From: Brachionus rotundiformis
Lineage: Eukaryota > Rotifera > Eurotatoria > Ploima > Brachionidae
Reading direction: 5' to 3'
Length of the DNA stretch: 64,000 nt
Assembly: GCA_016802295.1 (NCBI GenBank)
Contig: JAESIW010000138.1
Coordinates: 195,904-259,903 of the forward strand
Position 1 is the stretch's first letter; every line of letters begins with the position of its first letter. Shown in pieces: positions 1 to 9,488 of the stretch. The translations under genes and the position numbers were made by a program. A model generated the notes under the pieces. That model searched no databases. It saw only the letters and a list, made by a program, of their open reading frames with translations, and was not told where the DNA came from.

Positions 1-44
1 AATCTTTTAAAATTTTCTGATCAATTTTATCCAAAAAAACTAAC

Positions 45-392
45 ATCTTCTTGTTTTTTTTTATAAGTTTCTTGGTACAAAAGATGAGGCATTTTTGCGT
101 ATTTTTCAGTTAAAAAGCTTTTTTCCCAATTAGGACCACTTGCATTTTTAGAAACATTTTCATAACTAAATCCATCATACTTTAAAATTTCATAACTTCC
201 CGGACCAAGGCGTCTTGACTTAAAAAAAAAACTAATAGAATTTATTCAGCTATAAAATTTTCTAACAATTTGAGCATCTAAATTTTCTTGATACGGCATT
301 TTGCCAGTAGCAAATCTATTTGGATGAACGCCATTTAAGGTAAAACGAGAACTCTGTGATCCGAATGGATGTCCCTCAATTTTTTTTGACAT
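45..392 (-). CDS. Sperm-tail PG-rich repeat protein, LEXM/CIMAP2-like (5' part only)
   Basis: Two exons are visible: 267-392 (42 codons from the ATG) and 45-218 (58 codons). The intron between them, 219-266, has GT..AG ends and phase 0; a further donor lies at 44, so the gene runs off the window. The protein begins MSKKIEGHPFGSQSSRFTLN, and exon 2 carries LGPGSYEI, the PGxY signature of the SHIPPO/STPG family, then SGPNWEKS and a KMPHLLYQE stretch. That combination resembles lymphocyte expansion molecule (LEXM, also called CIMAP2, C1orf177). Family members are microtubule-associated proteins of cilia and sperm tails. The family call is firm from the PG-rich motif; the exact orthologue is recalled rather than aligned. 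Confidence 0.6.
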
Positions 393-1685
393 TTTCACAA
401 TTAAATTTTGTATTTTTAGTTTTTCATTTAGACTCTTTTTAAAAACTTTAGATTTGAAAAATACTTGAAAGCTTTGATCAAAATTAAATAAGTGAAGCTA
501 AAATTTATTTAGCTTAATGTAAACAAAAGTTATTATTTCCATCGCTCACATCTAAGACTTAAAGTAAAAGCATAAAAGTTTTATTACTTACTATGGAAAC
601 ATACCTTTTTTCAAAAATAATTAATTTATTTTAAATTTTGATGAAGTTTTAAAAAATTCAGACCTTGAATGGTAAACGGAAATTATTTGCATAAACTATG
701 AAATATTCTAATTAAAATTAATAAACAATTGTTAAGATTTAAGATTTAAATATTGATCAGTATTTTGCTGGCTTAGATTTTAGTTCTGGGTTTTCCTGTC
801 AAATGTTGAATACTTAAAATATTTAAATCATACTAGAGATAAACAAAGAATGACTCAATCCCTTTTTAAAGTTTTTGACTTTTATGTGTAAAATTTATAA
901 CTTTTCAAATATATCAGTCTGATATGTTTAAAGATTGATCATGAATCAAATATTCTTATGATACTTATAAACATTGAAATTTTTTTGAAACTTTCATCTC
1001 GCCCTTATTTGATTAAGATATTAAGTTTGAAATCAAAATTTTTGTAACTGTTTAAAAAATGTGGTTAACATGTTTTATTATTCTATCATATAAAAAATAA
1101 ATAGGAAATAAATGACTCTAATTAAACTTCAATTTAAGAAATAGTGGAAGCTTGATTGAACCAATGGCATAATTAATTATGGTGAAAAGACATTTGGATT
1201 TTTTTATTCAAGGATAATTAATTGCTTTGTGATCAATATATAAATAATTAAATTTGTTAAATTCAAGTTTTCAGTTCAAAATAATATTAATTTGATTTCT
1301 ACTGAAAACAAATTTAAAAATTTCTTATTTCTCAAATTACCTTATCTAATATTATTAACTATTTTTACAAATTATAATTTAAAAAATTTAAATTAGTTTT
1401 TTAAATAAACGCAGCTTTGATCATTATTAATTTTATTCGTTTTTTTAAATTTTATCAGGTCGCCAAAAATATTCTTAGAAAAAGTATTTTATACAAGATT
1501 AAACTTTTCTTGTTTTTCTTGTTGATTCGTTTCTTAAAAAAATTCAAATCGTTTAGAGATGCTGCTATTTCACAAATAATATTTTTTAATATATTTTATT
1601 TTTGAAAATGTAAAATTTTATTCGAAATTAAGTATAAAGTTTAAATAAAAAAATTATAATTTAAGAAATAAATTTCAATTTTGAT
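393..1685. other. Intergenic, no gene seen
   Basis: About 1.3 kb of AT-rich sequence between the 5' end of the SHIPPO-type gene and the 3' end of the small heat-shock protein gene. A 62-codon open frame at 1417-1605 is rich in Phe, Ile and Lys as expected from random AT-rich DNA, and has no homology I recognise. The promoter of the SHIPPO-type gene should lie just to the right of 392, but I see no distinctive element. Confidence 0.6.
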
Positions 1686-2501
1686 TTATTTGTGTTTTAT
1701 TGCTTCATGCTTCTTATGCTCGATTGGAACATTTCTATGTGGTTTGAAATTTAGATTCAATGGAGCATCGATTGCAATCTTATGATTCTCATAATTACAT
1801 TTTAAATGTTCAAAATCCGTATTCTCTGGAAGAGTAGTTCTTTTATAATAGTAAAACTTTGAAATTCCATCTGGTTTCTCAACTTTGTCTTCAGCTTTCA
1901 CAATCAAATCACGATCTTTAACACTTACAGATATCTTAGAAGGATCAATATTTTGAGGAACTGAAAATTTCATTTGCACTGCTTTGCTTCCGTCTTGACG
2001 GTCAACAATTTGTGGAAACAAATCCGTGTTTTGGTGCAAATCAGTTTCTTTTAGTGGAACCTCAATTACTAATTGACCATGTGAAGTCATAAATGAGACT
2101 AATTTTTCTGGTTCTGAATGAGCTGGCAATTGATAAGTTTTCTTAAATTCTTTAACTGAAAAGTCTTCATCATCATGCTTAACTTCTTCATGACCAATCA
2201 CTCGTAATTTATGACCATTCAATTCTGTTTTAATTGATTCTGGCTTGTATCCAACACAGTCAACAATGATTCGATACTTTTGAGGTACTTTTGGAACCAA
2301 TGATCGGAATGGCTCCATGAATTCTGGTTTATTTAACCATTGTAAGTTTCGACTGATTACATGATCTAGCTCATCAAAGGGATCAAATAAATCAAGAGTT
2401 GTTGGAGCCATATGATGAGTCAATTCATGGTGTGGTTGTCTAAACCATCTGTCCATATCAAAAGCAGATCGAGGAAAAAAATGGTGTGGAATCAATGACA
2501 T
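1686..2501 (-). CDS. Small heat-shock protein with two alpha-crystallin domains
   Basis: Single-exon ATP-independent chaperone of 271 aa. After a His-rich N-terminus (residues 1-65) come two alpha-crystallin domains, about 74-150 and 174-248. The first has YRIIVDCVGYKPESIKTEL, the HKLRVIGHEE strand and HGQLVIEVPL; the second repeats the pattern with VQMKFSVPQNIDPSKISV and RDLIVKAEDK, ending in the weaker KIAIDAPL. Most animal sHSPs have one such domain; tandem domains are known in flatworm Hsp36/p40 and a few other invertebrate lineages. The tail is His/Lys-rich (EHKKHEAIKHK) without a clear IxI motif. The absence of introns and a TATA box 82 bases upstream fit a rapidly induced stress gene. 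Function in proteostasis is inferred from the family. Confidence 0.9.
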   Translation of the reverse strand: MSLIPHHFFPRSAFDMDRWFRQPHHELTHHMAPTTLDLFDPFDELDHVISRNLQWLNKPEFMEPFRSLVPKVPQKYRIIVDCVGYKPESIKTELNGHKLRVIGHEEVKHDDEDFSVKEFKKTYQLPAHSEPEKLVSFMTSHGQLVIEVPLKETDLHQNTDLFPQIVDRQDGSKAVQMKFSVPQNIDPSKISVSVKDRDLIVKAEDKVEKPDGISKFYYYKRTTLPENTDFEHLKCNYENHKIAIDAPLNLNFKPHRNVPIEHKKHEAIKHK

Positions 2502-3156
2502 TGTTAATTTTGATTAAAAGATTTTATTATTTTTAATTTTTAAAGCGTTTTGATTTTAGACATTTGGATGATTTAAGGGTGGTATTTATAGTTTGCTGAG
2601 TCAAGATTAAAAAAATTAAGCTTAAAGAAAAATTATGAATGTATGTTGAACGCTGAAGGGTTAAGGATATGTTTTTTAAACCAAAGAATTTCAGTGCTTA
2701 TTTTTAAATTTTTTTGGATTGTCAAGTCATTAAAATCAAAAGTTAAAATTTATTAAAAATTAAATCATGCTATTTGAATTAGTTTGAATCAGAAAATAAA
2801 ATTTAATGTTGAAAAAGAAAAGATTCGATTTTAATTTTTATTTTGTTATTTACTAATTTTATTTAAATAAATTTTTTTCGTTATCTAAAAAAAATGGAAT
2901 TGAAAATAATAATAAAAGTGAGTCGTTTTCGCATTATCATTTTTTCATATTTCAAAAACAATAAATAGCCTTTTGAATTTATATAAGACAAAATATATGT
3001 CATTATATATTTTAAAAGAAATTATGCCATATGCATATAGCTAAATACCGCCAAAATTAAATTTATGCCATTTTATATATATAATTACTATAAATTTATT
3101 ATATATCAATATAATCTAAAAATTAACTCCATCAAATGCTGTACAAATTTTAAAAA
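2502..3156. other. Divergent intergenic region between sHSP and INCENP
   Basis: 655 bases separate the start codons of the sHSP gene (minus strand) and INCENP (plus strand). It must hold both promoters. Apart from the minus-strand TATA box noted separately, it shows runs of alternating A/T (for example around 3060-3110) and nothing I can assign. Confidence 0.6.
2583..2590 (-). promoter_or_regulatory. TATA box of the sHSP gene
   Basis: On the minus strand the sequence reads TATAAATA, 82 bases upstream of the ATG at 2501. A TATA box at this distance is typical of inducible heat-shock promoters. I looked for alternating GAA/TTC heat-shock elements in 2591-2720 and found only imperfectly spaced candidates, so heat-shock-factor control is not shown by the sequence. 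Confidence 0.55.
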
Positions 3157-5355
3157 ATGGAAGATAATCACAAAAAATTAAATTTTAAAAACGAATTTGC
3201 TAAAACCTTTATCAATAAATTCACAAATGAAACTAATAATTTGGAAAGTTCCATTCAAAACAGTTATAATGATTTAATGCAAAAATTCCTGAATCTCGTC
3301 GAAAATCGATACAGTCATTTTTGTAAAGTAAAACGAATCGATGGCACAAGCATCTCAGGAAACTTGCATGTGGCTAATAAAAACATCAAAGATTCTATCT
3401 ATAATAGAAATTATGAAAAGTTAACCGAAAGTTTTGAGCATTTTGATATCAAAGATAATCAAAAAAACAATTCAACTAAGCCAATATTTAGATCTGAGCA
3501 AAAATATCAAAAAAGTTATAAATGTCATGATTTATCAAATAAGATAAAAGCGAAAAAAAATCTAAATTTTACGAATAAAGTTACTAAAAATGACGAAATT
3601 CAGCTCAAAATGTATCCACCTCTTGCCTCATCATCTATTCTTGTTCCCAGAGAGATCGAAAAAAAACCCATATCACCAAAAGCAAATTCCAAAAATCTAA
3701 CAGATGATGTTTACAGTATTTTAATTTTAAATATTTCTTAAAAAAGTGTAATCATTTTTTATCTAGAAAATGTGAGCTGTTCTGGCAAAGTAAAACAAAT
3801 TGTCGAAATGGTAGAAGCTCGTATGAAAGAAACCAGCAATCAAACTCCGTCTATTGCTTCTAAATTAGTCAAAACTAACAGCAAAGTATTTTTATATGCT
3901 TTATATTTTATTTTGAAAATAAACATGATAATAATGATTTAGATTCAATCCAAAGACAATAATGGTCCACGTTTGTCAAGCAAGTTTAAAAAAAAGCCAG
4001 GTATTATTGAACAAAAAAAGTTAAGAAACTCAGTATCAAATCAGGAACAGAAAAGAAAATCAATAAGAAAGATCAATGCACTCATGAAAGATTTACACCA
4101 AGAAAATTCCCACATTAAGAAAAATTTAGAATTGAAGAACGATAGCGAAAAAAATATATTCAAGGTACCGGTGCAACCATTAAACACCAAAGCGCTAAAA
4201 GCAAATCTCTATAAAAATCCAAGTACAAATATTGACAAAAAACCTGAATCTAAGGCACCACCTGTGACATTTAGCAATCTTTATAATGTTAAGAATAAAG
4301 AAAAAACAAATTTCGCCAAATTCTTGGAGAGAAATACACCTATGAAGATTAGCAGAACAGTATGAGTTTGGTTGTTACATTATTTTTTGTTAAGTTATAA
4401 AATTTATCAAGGAGTTGCTAGCGAAAGAAAAAAGAGAACAAGAAAGACTTCATGAACGGGAAAAATTACTCCATGAAAAAGTCGAAATGGCTAAGAAGTA
4501 TTCTGCTCTTATCTTTATTGCCTGTTTTAATTTTTTATTTTGATTAGAAAACGTGAAGAAAAAATGAAAAAAATAGCAGATTTAAAGCATAAAAACGAGA
4601 TGGAAATAAAAAAACGCCAAGATGAAGCCAATAAGCCATCCGATTCAAATGAGTCAAAGAAAAAAGCAAATGATTTAGAAAAAAAGTCACATGAATCTGA
4701 AAAATCGAAAGAAGTGCTTAAATATATTGCTAAATTACCAGAGACAGTTACTGGAATTGTCAAAAATTCTCCATTCCAAAAACTTGACAAGCAAACTAAT
4801 AATACTACTTCTAATATTAAAGAAAATAAGAAACTACCAAATAACATTGATCTGACGCCTAAGATCAAAAATACTACCAGTTTTAACAAACAAGATGTGA
4901 CCAAATCTCATTTGGTTCAAGCTGACAATCAAGCAAAAGTAAATAATATTATTTTTAATTTTATATTTTATAATTAATTTAATGTTTTCTAGATATTAAA
5001 GCATATTAGCAATCTCGGTGAAAAGAAAGAGCTCACCTATGAAGATTATGGTATTCAAGATTTACATTCGAGTGACGAAACAGATGATGACGAAGAACCT
5101 AGTAAACCAATTCCCAATTGGGCCAAAGATCCGGGCCTAACAAAGATGGCAAAAAATCAAGCTTATAAATTTATTAACTTTACGAAACTTTTTAAGAGCT
5201 CTGCACAGACTAACATCGATTTGGGTGATATTTTCGAAAAAAAACGAAAAAATTTTTACCAAAGATCAAGCAGTGCAAATTGGAATACTTCACCAATTTG
5301 GAATACAAGCGGTATACACGGAAATGAATCGTTTATGCAAACTCACAAAAATTAA
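3157..5355 (+). CDS. INCENP: Inner centromere protein INCENP
   Basis: Six exons: 3157-3715, 3767-3885, 3943-4359, 4412-4497, 4548-4938, 4993-5355; phases close and give 644 aa. INCENP is the scaffold of the chromosomal passenger complex, binding and activating Aurora B at centromeres and the spindle midzone. The diagnostic part is the C-terminal IN-box (about residues 540-625): YEDYGIQDL, an acidic SSDETDDDEEPSKPIPNWAK stretch, and the terminal RSSSANW, which matches the TSS activation site phosphorylated by Aurora B, here SSS. A charged coiled coil (exons 4-5, about residues 366-450, KREQERLHEREKLLHEK) precedes it. The N-terminal exon should carry the borealin/survivin-binding helix but is too diverged for me to mark. 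The protein is shorter than vertebrate INCENP (about 900 aa), mainly because the middle is short. Confidence 0.9.
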
Positions 5356-5789
5356 TAGTTTTTACCTTCTTATTTTGTAAATCTAAAACCTTTTGCCAAT
5401 TTTTACATTTAGAAATCAGAATAGAATTTTTCTACTACTTTTTTATTAAATTATTTTATTAAACATTATTTGTTTTAAATTTTTTTATCATTTTAAATTG
5501 AAATGAATAATAAAGTATCAGATATAATTGAGTTAAAAGTTGAAATAAAAACCCAATAATCAATAATAAAAATATCTTAATTTTAATTCTAGTAATTATT
5601 TTTAAAAAATCGCAGACTATTTATTATGTTTAAAATATGTATCTTTTTAAGCTCTAAATTTTAAGTTAAGTTAAATAAATAATTAATTTCAGACAAAAAT
5701 TTGTATATATAACATTAATGACTTAAATATAACATAATTTAAATTATTTTAAAATAATTACTTTAAGATAATAAAATTTTTACGACAAA
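5356..5789. other. Intergenic, INCENP to PYROXD1
   Basis: 434 bases of AT-rich sequence after the INCENP stop. Several AATAAA/ATTAAA-type signals occur (for example near 5508), which could serve polyadenylation of INCENP. No other feature seen. Confidence 0.5.
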
Positions 5790-7648
5790 ATGCTTGAGGA
5801 ATATGATTATGTGATTATAGGTGGTGGTATAGCTGGAACGTCGTGTGCCCAAAGAGTATTTAGTCAAATTTTACTAAATATAGTTGTTAATTTAAATTAA
5901 TTTCCGATATTTCTTAAAAGCTTTGTACTATAGTAGACCCAAGTTGCAGAATTTTGATTCTTAGTGCCTCAAGTTTGGTGAAATCTATTACAAATTTAAA
6001 GCCTGTGATTATTGGTTTTATTTTGCGAAGCCTAAATTAAACTTGCTTTAATAAGGTTACAAAATTTTTAAACTCATTCGATGTTGAAGAAAAATCTTAC
6101 AGCGATTTTACTGAATCTTTTAAAAACTTGACCATTTTAATAAAAATCGTTTCAGAATTGGATACAAAAAATCATGTAACAACTTTTATAAAAAATTAAA
6201 AAATATTTTTCAATTGTATAAAAAGCTATTAAAATGCAGTGATAATACAATATACAAGTATAAAAAATTATGTATTTGTACTGGTGGAAGGCCCAAGTTA
6301 ATAGATGAGAACAATCCTTTTGTATTAGGTATACGTGATACAGAAACAGTTATTAAATTTCAGTCAAAGCTTAAAAATGCTAAACAAATCATTATTGTGG
6401 GAAATGGTGGAATAGCAACTGAATTAGCTTATGAAATACAAAACTGTTGTATAATCTGGGTTATTAAAGATTCACATATCAGCCATACATTTTTTGATCC
6501 CCATTCAGCCAAATTTTTTGAAAAGGCATTAAATGAACCTAACAGAACAAATCAAGATTCGGATAAAAGAAGACATAAATATACCATTTCAAGTATGTTT
6601 ATTTAGTTTGAAGATATCTTTGAAAATGTTTTTAGCAAAAGATCATATTTGAAATGTCCTGGATGTTTTGCTGTAGAACAGTTTTTAAAAGGATGATATT
6701 TTTAAGATTTTTATTATTTTTAAGAGTTTGATTCAAAAGCATATGAAAATGAAAAAAATCTAAGTGGTAGTGCTTTAGGGCCTGATTGGTCTTTTGATCT
6801 GAAAATTCAAGGAGCTAGCGAGGTAGGATTTCATTAATTAAAAAATTTTAAACTTGAAATCATTCCTTAAAAACTAGAGCTCCCGACAAGTGAATGTTGA
6901 ATACAAAGCAGAAATAAAGGAAATATTTTATAAAAAAGATATGAGCTCTGAAATTAGAGAAAAAAAAGGTGACTGGCCTATTTATGTGGAACTTACGAAT
7001 GGTAAAATTTATGGTTGTGACTTTATTGTGAGTGCAACAGGTGTAATTCCTTCAGTGGAGATTTTTACAAAAAATAATGATGTAAAATTTTTACTTTCAT
7101 TTAATTTAATTTTTCAAATTATTACTTTTAAATTCAAGTTTGAACTTGGAGCAGATGGAGGTCTTAAAGTGAATGATAAAATGCAAACAAATATTCAAGA
7201 TGTTTTTGCAGCTGGTGATGTGTGCACTGCTTCTTGGAATTTAGCTCCACATTGGTTTCAAATGAGACTTTGGAGCCAAGCACTACAAATGGGAGACTAT
7301 GCAGCTCGTTCTATGTTCTCATCATTAAACAATCAGTCTATTTCATTAGACTTTTGTTTTGAAATGTTTGCTCACATTACCAATTTTTTTAACTTTAAAA
7401 TTATACTTTTGGGAAATTATGACGCCAAAGGTCTCGGATATGATTATCAATTGTTAATCAGATGTACTGATGGTATTGAATATGTTAAGATAGTAATTTA
7501 TAATGGAAGAGTTCAAGGGGCATTGCTAATTGGTGAAACTGACCTTGAAGAAACATTTGAGAATTTAATTTTAAATCAAATAGACGTAAGTCCTTATGGA
7601 GAAGACTTAATTAATCCAGATATTGATATTGATGATTATTTTGATTAA
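5790..7648 (+). CDS. PYROXD1: Pyridine nucleotide-disulphide oxidoreductase domain protein 1
   Basis: Seven exons: 5790-5855, 5921-6004, 6056-6175, 6226-6592, 6725-6822, 6878-7081, 7139-7648; together 482 aa (human about 500). PYROXD1 is an FAD/NAD(P)H flavoprotein that protects the tRNA-ligase complex and other targets from oxidation, in nucleus and cytoplasm. The N-terminus has the FAD Rossmann motif VIIGGGIAGTSCAQR; a second dinucleotide fold is IIIVGNGGIATELAYEI; IVSATGVIPSVEIF and AAGDVCTASW are the flavin-binding C-terminal motifs. The end, ETDLEETFENLILNQIDVSP to DIDDYFD, is almost the vertebrate C-terminus. The family lacks the redox CxxxxC disulphide and so does this protein. The join of exons 4 and 5 spans a longer (132-base) intron and is the least certain junction; the 57-base last intron is a multiple of three and stop-free. 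Confidence 0.92.
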
Positions 7649-7922
7649 AAAATAAAAATTATTGATATTTTTAATTATTTTGCTATACAATTAGGAGTAG
7701 TTTCCTAATTTTATTTTATATAATGTGTAAGAAAATTGACAATTAATTTATCAGTTAGTTCATTATTTTCTAAGTTAGTTTTATTTTCTAGTAATTTTTT
7801 CTTACTTTTAAAAGAAATATAAAAAAATTATCAAATCCGAAAGAAAATAAAACGAAATATTTCTTTAAAAAAGTATATATTACAATATTTTAAATTTATT
7901 ATGCTTTTATTATTTAGATTTA

Positions 7923-8445
7923 ATGCAATTGGTATTAGTAATCATTTCTTCTTTATTGTGGGGCATTACAAATCCATTTATTCGAAAAGCATCTGTTGGA
8001 CTTGAAAAAATCCAAGAAGATAATTTAATAAAAAAAAATTTTTTAGAACTTAAATTCCTTTTTACAAATCTAGATGTAAGTAGTTTTCTACAAAAAAAAA
8101 TCGAAATTAATTTTTATTTATAGTATTTAATTCCATTTTTACTAAATCAACTTGGTTCAATATTTTTCTATATTGCTTTGGCATACGCAAGTAAGAAAAC
8201 AATTTTTCGATTTAGATAAAGTTTAACATGATAATTTTAAGATTTGTCATTAGTGGTTCCAGTTGTTAATTCACTTACACTTTTTTTTACAACCATCACC
8301 GGCATAGCTCTTGGAGAGGAAACCTTTAATTTAAGTAATAAATATCCAATTAAAATAAGACATAAAAATTTGGTTCTAAGAAACTTTTGTTGGTCTTTTT
8401 TTTGTCGCATTAGGTGTAAGTATTTGTGCAACCGCTAGTAATTAA
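7923..8445 (+). CDS. TMEM234: Transmembrane protein 234 homologue
   Basis: Four exons: 7923-8075, 8124-8190, 8242-8334, 8381-8445, giving 125 aa. TMEM234 is a small multi-pass protein, about half the length of a drug/metabolite (EamA) transporter; its substrate is unknown and it has been linked to the kidney filtration barrier in vertebrates. Matching stretches are SLLWGITNPFIRKAS at the start, YLIPFLLNQLGSIFFYIALA in exon 2, SLVVPVVNSLTLFFT plus GEETFNLK in exon 3, and LGVSICATASN at the end. Four hydrophobic segments are visible. A TTTAG just upstream of the ATG (7915-7919) could be a splice acceptor for an untranslated leader. The stop codon is only two bases before the ATG of the HAP40 gene, so the two may share a transcript. 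Confidence 0.85.
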
Positions 8446-8447
8446 TT

Positions 8448-9488
8448 ATGGACGTCAATTACGACTACAATTTAGCATTTAAATCTATATCAGAAAAATT
8501 GAAAAAAAAATTTTTGAGAAAGCCTAATGTATCTGACGCTATTGACGAATATACAGCATTAAGCAAACAATTGGAGTTGGAAGAATCATTTGGTTTATCC
8601 GCAACTTGCTGGCAACAGGTAGCTAAATGCTATCACAACGTTGGTAATGTCATCTCCGAATCAGCAGCTTTACAAAACGCAGCTAAAAATTATTTACAAT
8701 CAGAAGCTGCCTCTACCATTGAATCTAACAACATAACATTCAATGAAGATTTGCTAAGCACTGTTTCCATTTATGATGAAGCAATTAAATTACATTGTGA
8801 TCAAAATGAAAGAAATTTATCAGCAAAATTATGCCTGGAGCTAGGAGACATATTGGCACTTAAATATGAAAAGTATTTCGAATCAATACCTTATTATGAA
8901 CGAGCAATATCATTATCAATTAATCCTGAATCAAGCCAACAACTTCAAGTTTCATTAATTCAATTAAAATTGGCAGCTATAAAAGTTTTCACTTGTGACT
9001 ATTTATCTGCTTTAAGTATTTACACAGAAATTACCAATTCTATTTCCAAGATGAATTTAATTAGTTCTAACCGTTCAGGTTCATTTAGAGGCAGCGATTT
9101 AAATAATTCAAACCAAATTTATACCAAACCTCAAGGCTTGTCAGCCAGATTATTGACAGAAGCAGATATTTCCAAGCTTTTACTGCTTGTATATTCAAAT
9201 CCTACTAAGTTACAACCGGAACATAAACAAACAATTGAGGTTTATAGCTCATTCCAAACTCTTTCTAATTCAAGTACTAACTATTTGCCTGTCATTTGTT
9301 TAAATAGAAATATTTTCATATTACTTCAGTCTTTTGTAATGGCATGTCAATCTAATGATACAAAGCTATTACATACTCTTCAGACTGAACTTTGGCCGCA
9401 TCTAAATGATGTTCAAAATTATCTTTTAAACATGATAATCGATCAAATATTCAATTCGTCTTATACTGATGACTTACTTTCTCAATAA
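8448..9488 (+). CDS. HAP40: 40-kDa huntingtin-associated protein (HAP40 / F8A)
   Basis: Single-exon gene of 346 aa. HAP40 forms a tight complex with huntingtin, packing TPR-like helices between the HEAT domains and stabilising it, and is an effector of Rab5 on early endosomes. Recognised from ISEKLKKKFLRKPNV near the N-terminus (vertebrate SNKLKKRFLRKPNV), KLQPEHKQTIEVYSSF, and the C-terminal FILLQSFVMAC ... DTKLLHTLQTELWPHLNDVQN, which match the conserved C-terminal helices. The helical repeats lie in between (Tyr/Ala-rich pairs such as SIPYYERAISL and DYLSALSIYTEI). Human F8A genes are intronless too. Start chosen at the first ATG, two bases after the TMEM234 stop; no separate promoter space exists. 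Several AATAAA-like signals follow the stop. Confidence 0.88.
   Translation: MDVNYDYNLAFKSISEKLKKKFLRKPNVSDAIDEYTALSKQLELEESFGLSATCWQQVAKCYHNVGNVISESAALQNAAKNYLQSEAASTIESNNITFNEDLLSTVSIYDEAIKLHCDQNERNLSAKLCLELGDILALKYEKYFESIPYYERAISLSINPESSQQLQVSLIQLKLAAIKVFTCDYLSALSIYTEITNSISKMNLISSNRSGSFRGSDLNNSNQIYTKPQGLSARLLTEADISKLLLLVYSNPTKLQPEHKQTIEVYSSFQTLSNSSTNYLPVICLNRNIFILLQSFVMACQSNDTKLLHTLQTELWPHLNDVQNYLLNMIIDQIFNSSYTDDLLSQ

Noticed and set aside
1417..1605. 62-codon open frame
   Set aside because: Composition (Phe, Ile, Lys, Leu) is what random AT-rich DNA gives; no homology, no splice context.
2640..2720. Heat-shock elements upstream of the sHSP gene
   Set aside because: GAA and TTC words are present but not at the 5-base alternating spacing needed.
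6638..6680. Extra exon in the long PYROXD1 intron
   Set aside because: Every phase that fits the flanking exons runs into a stop; the direct join keeps the frame and matches the family.
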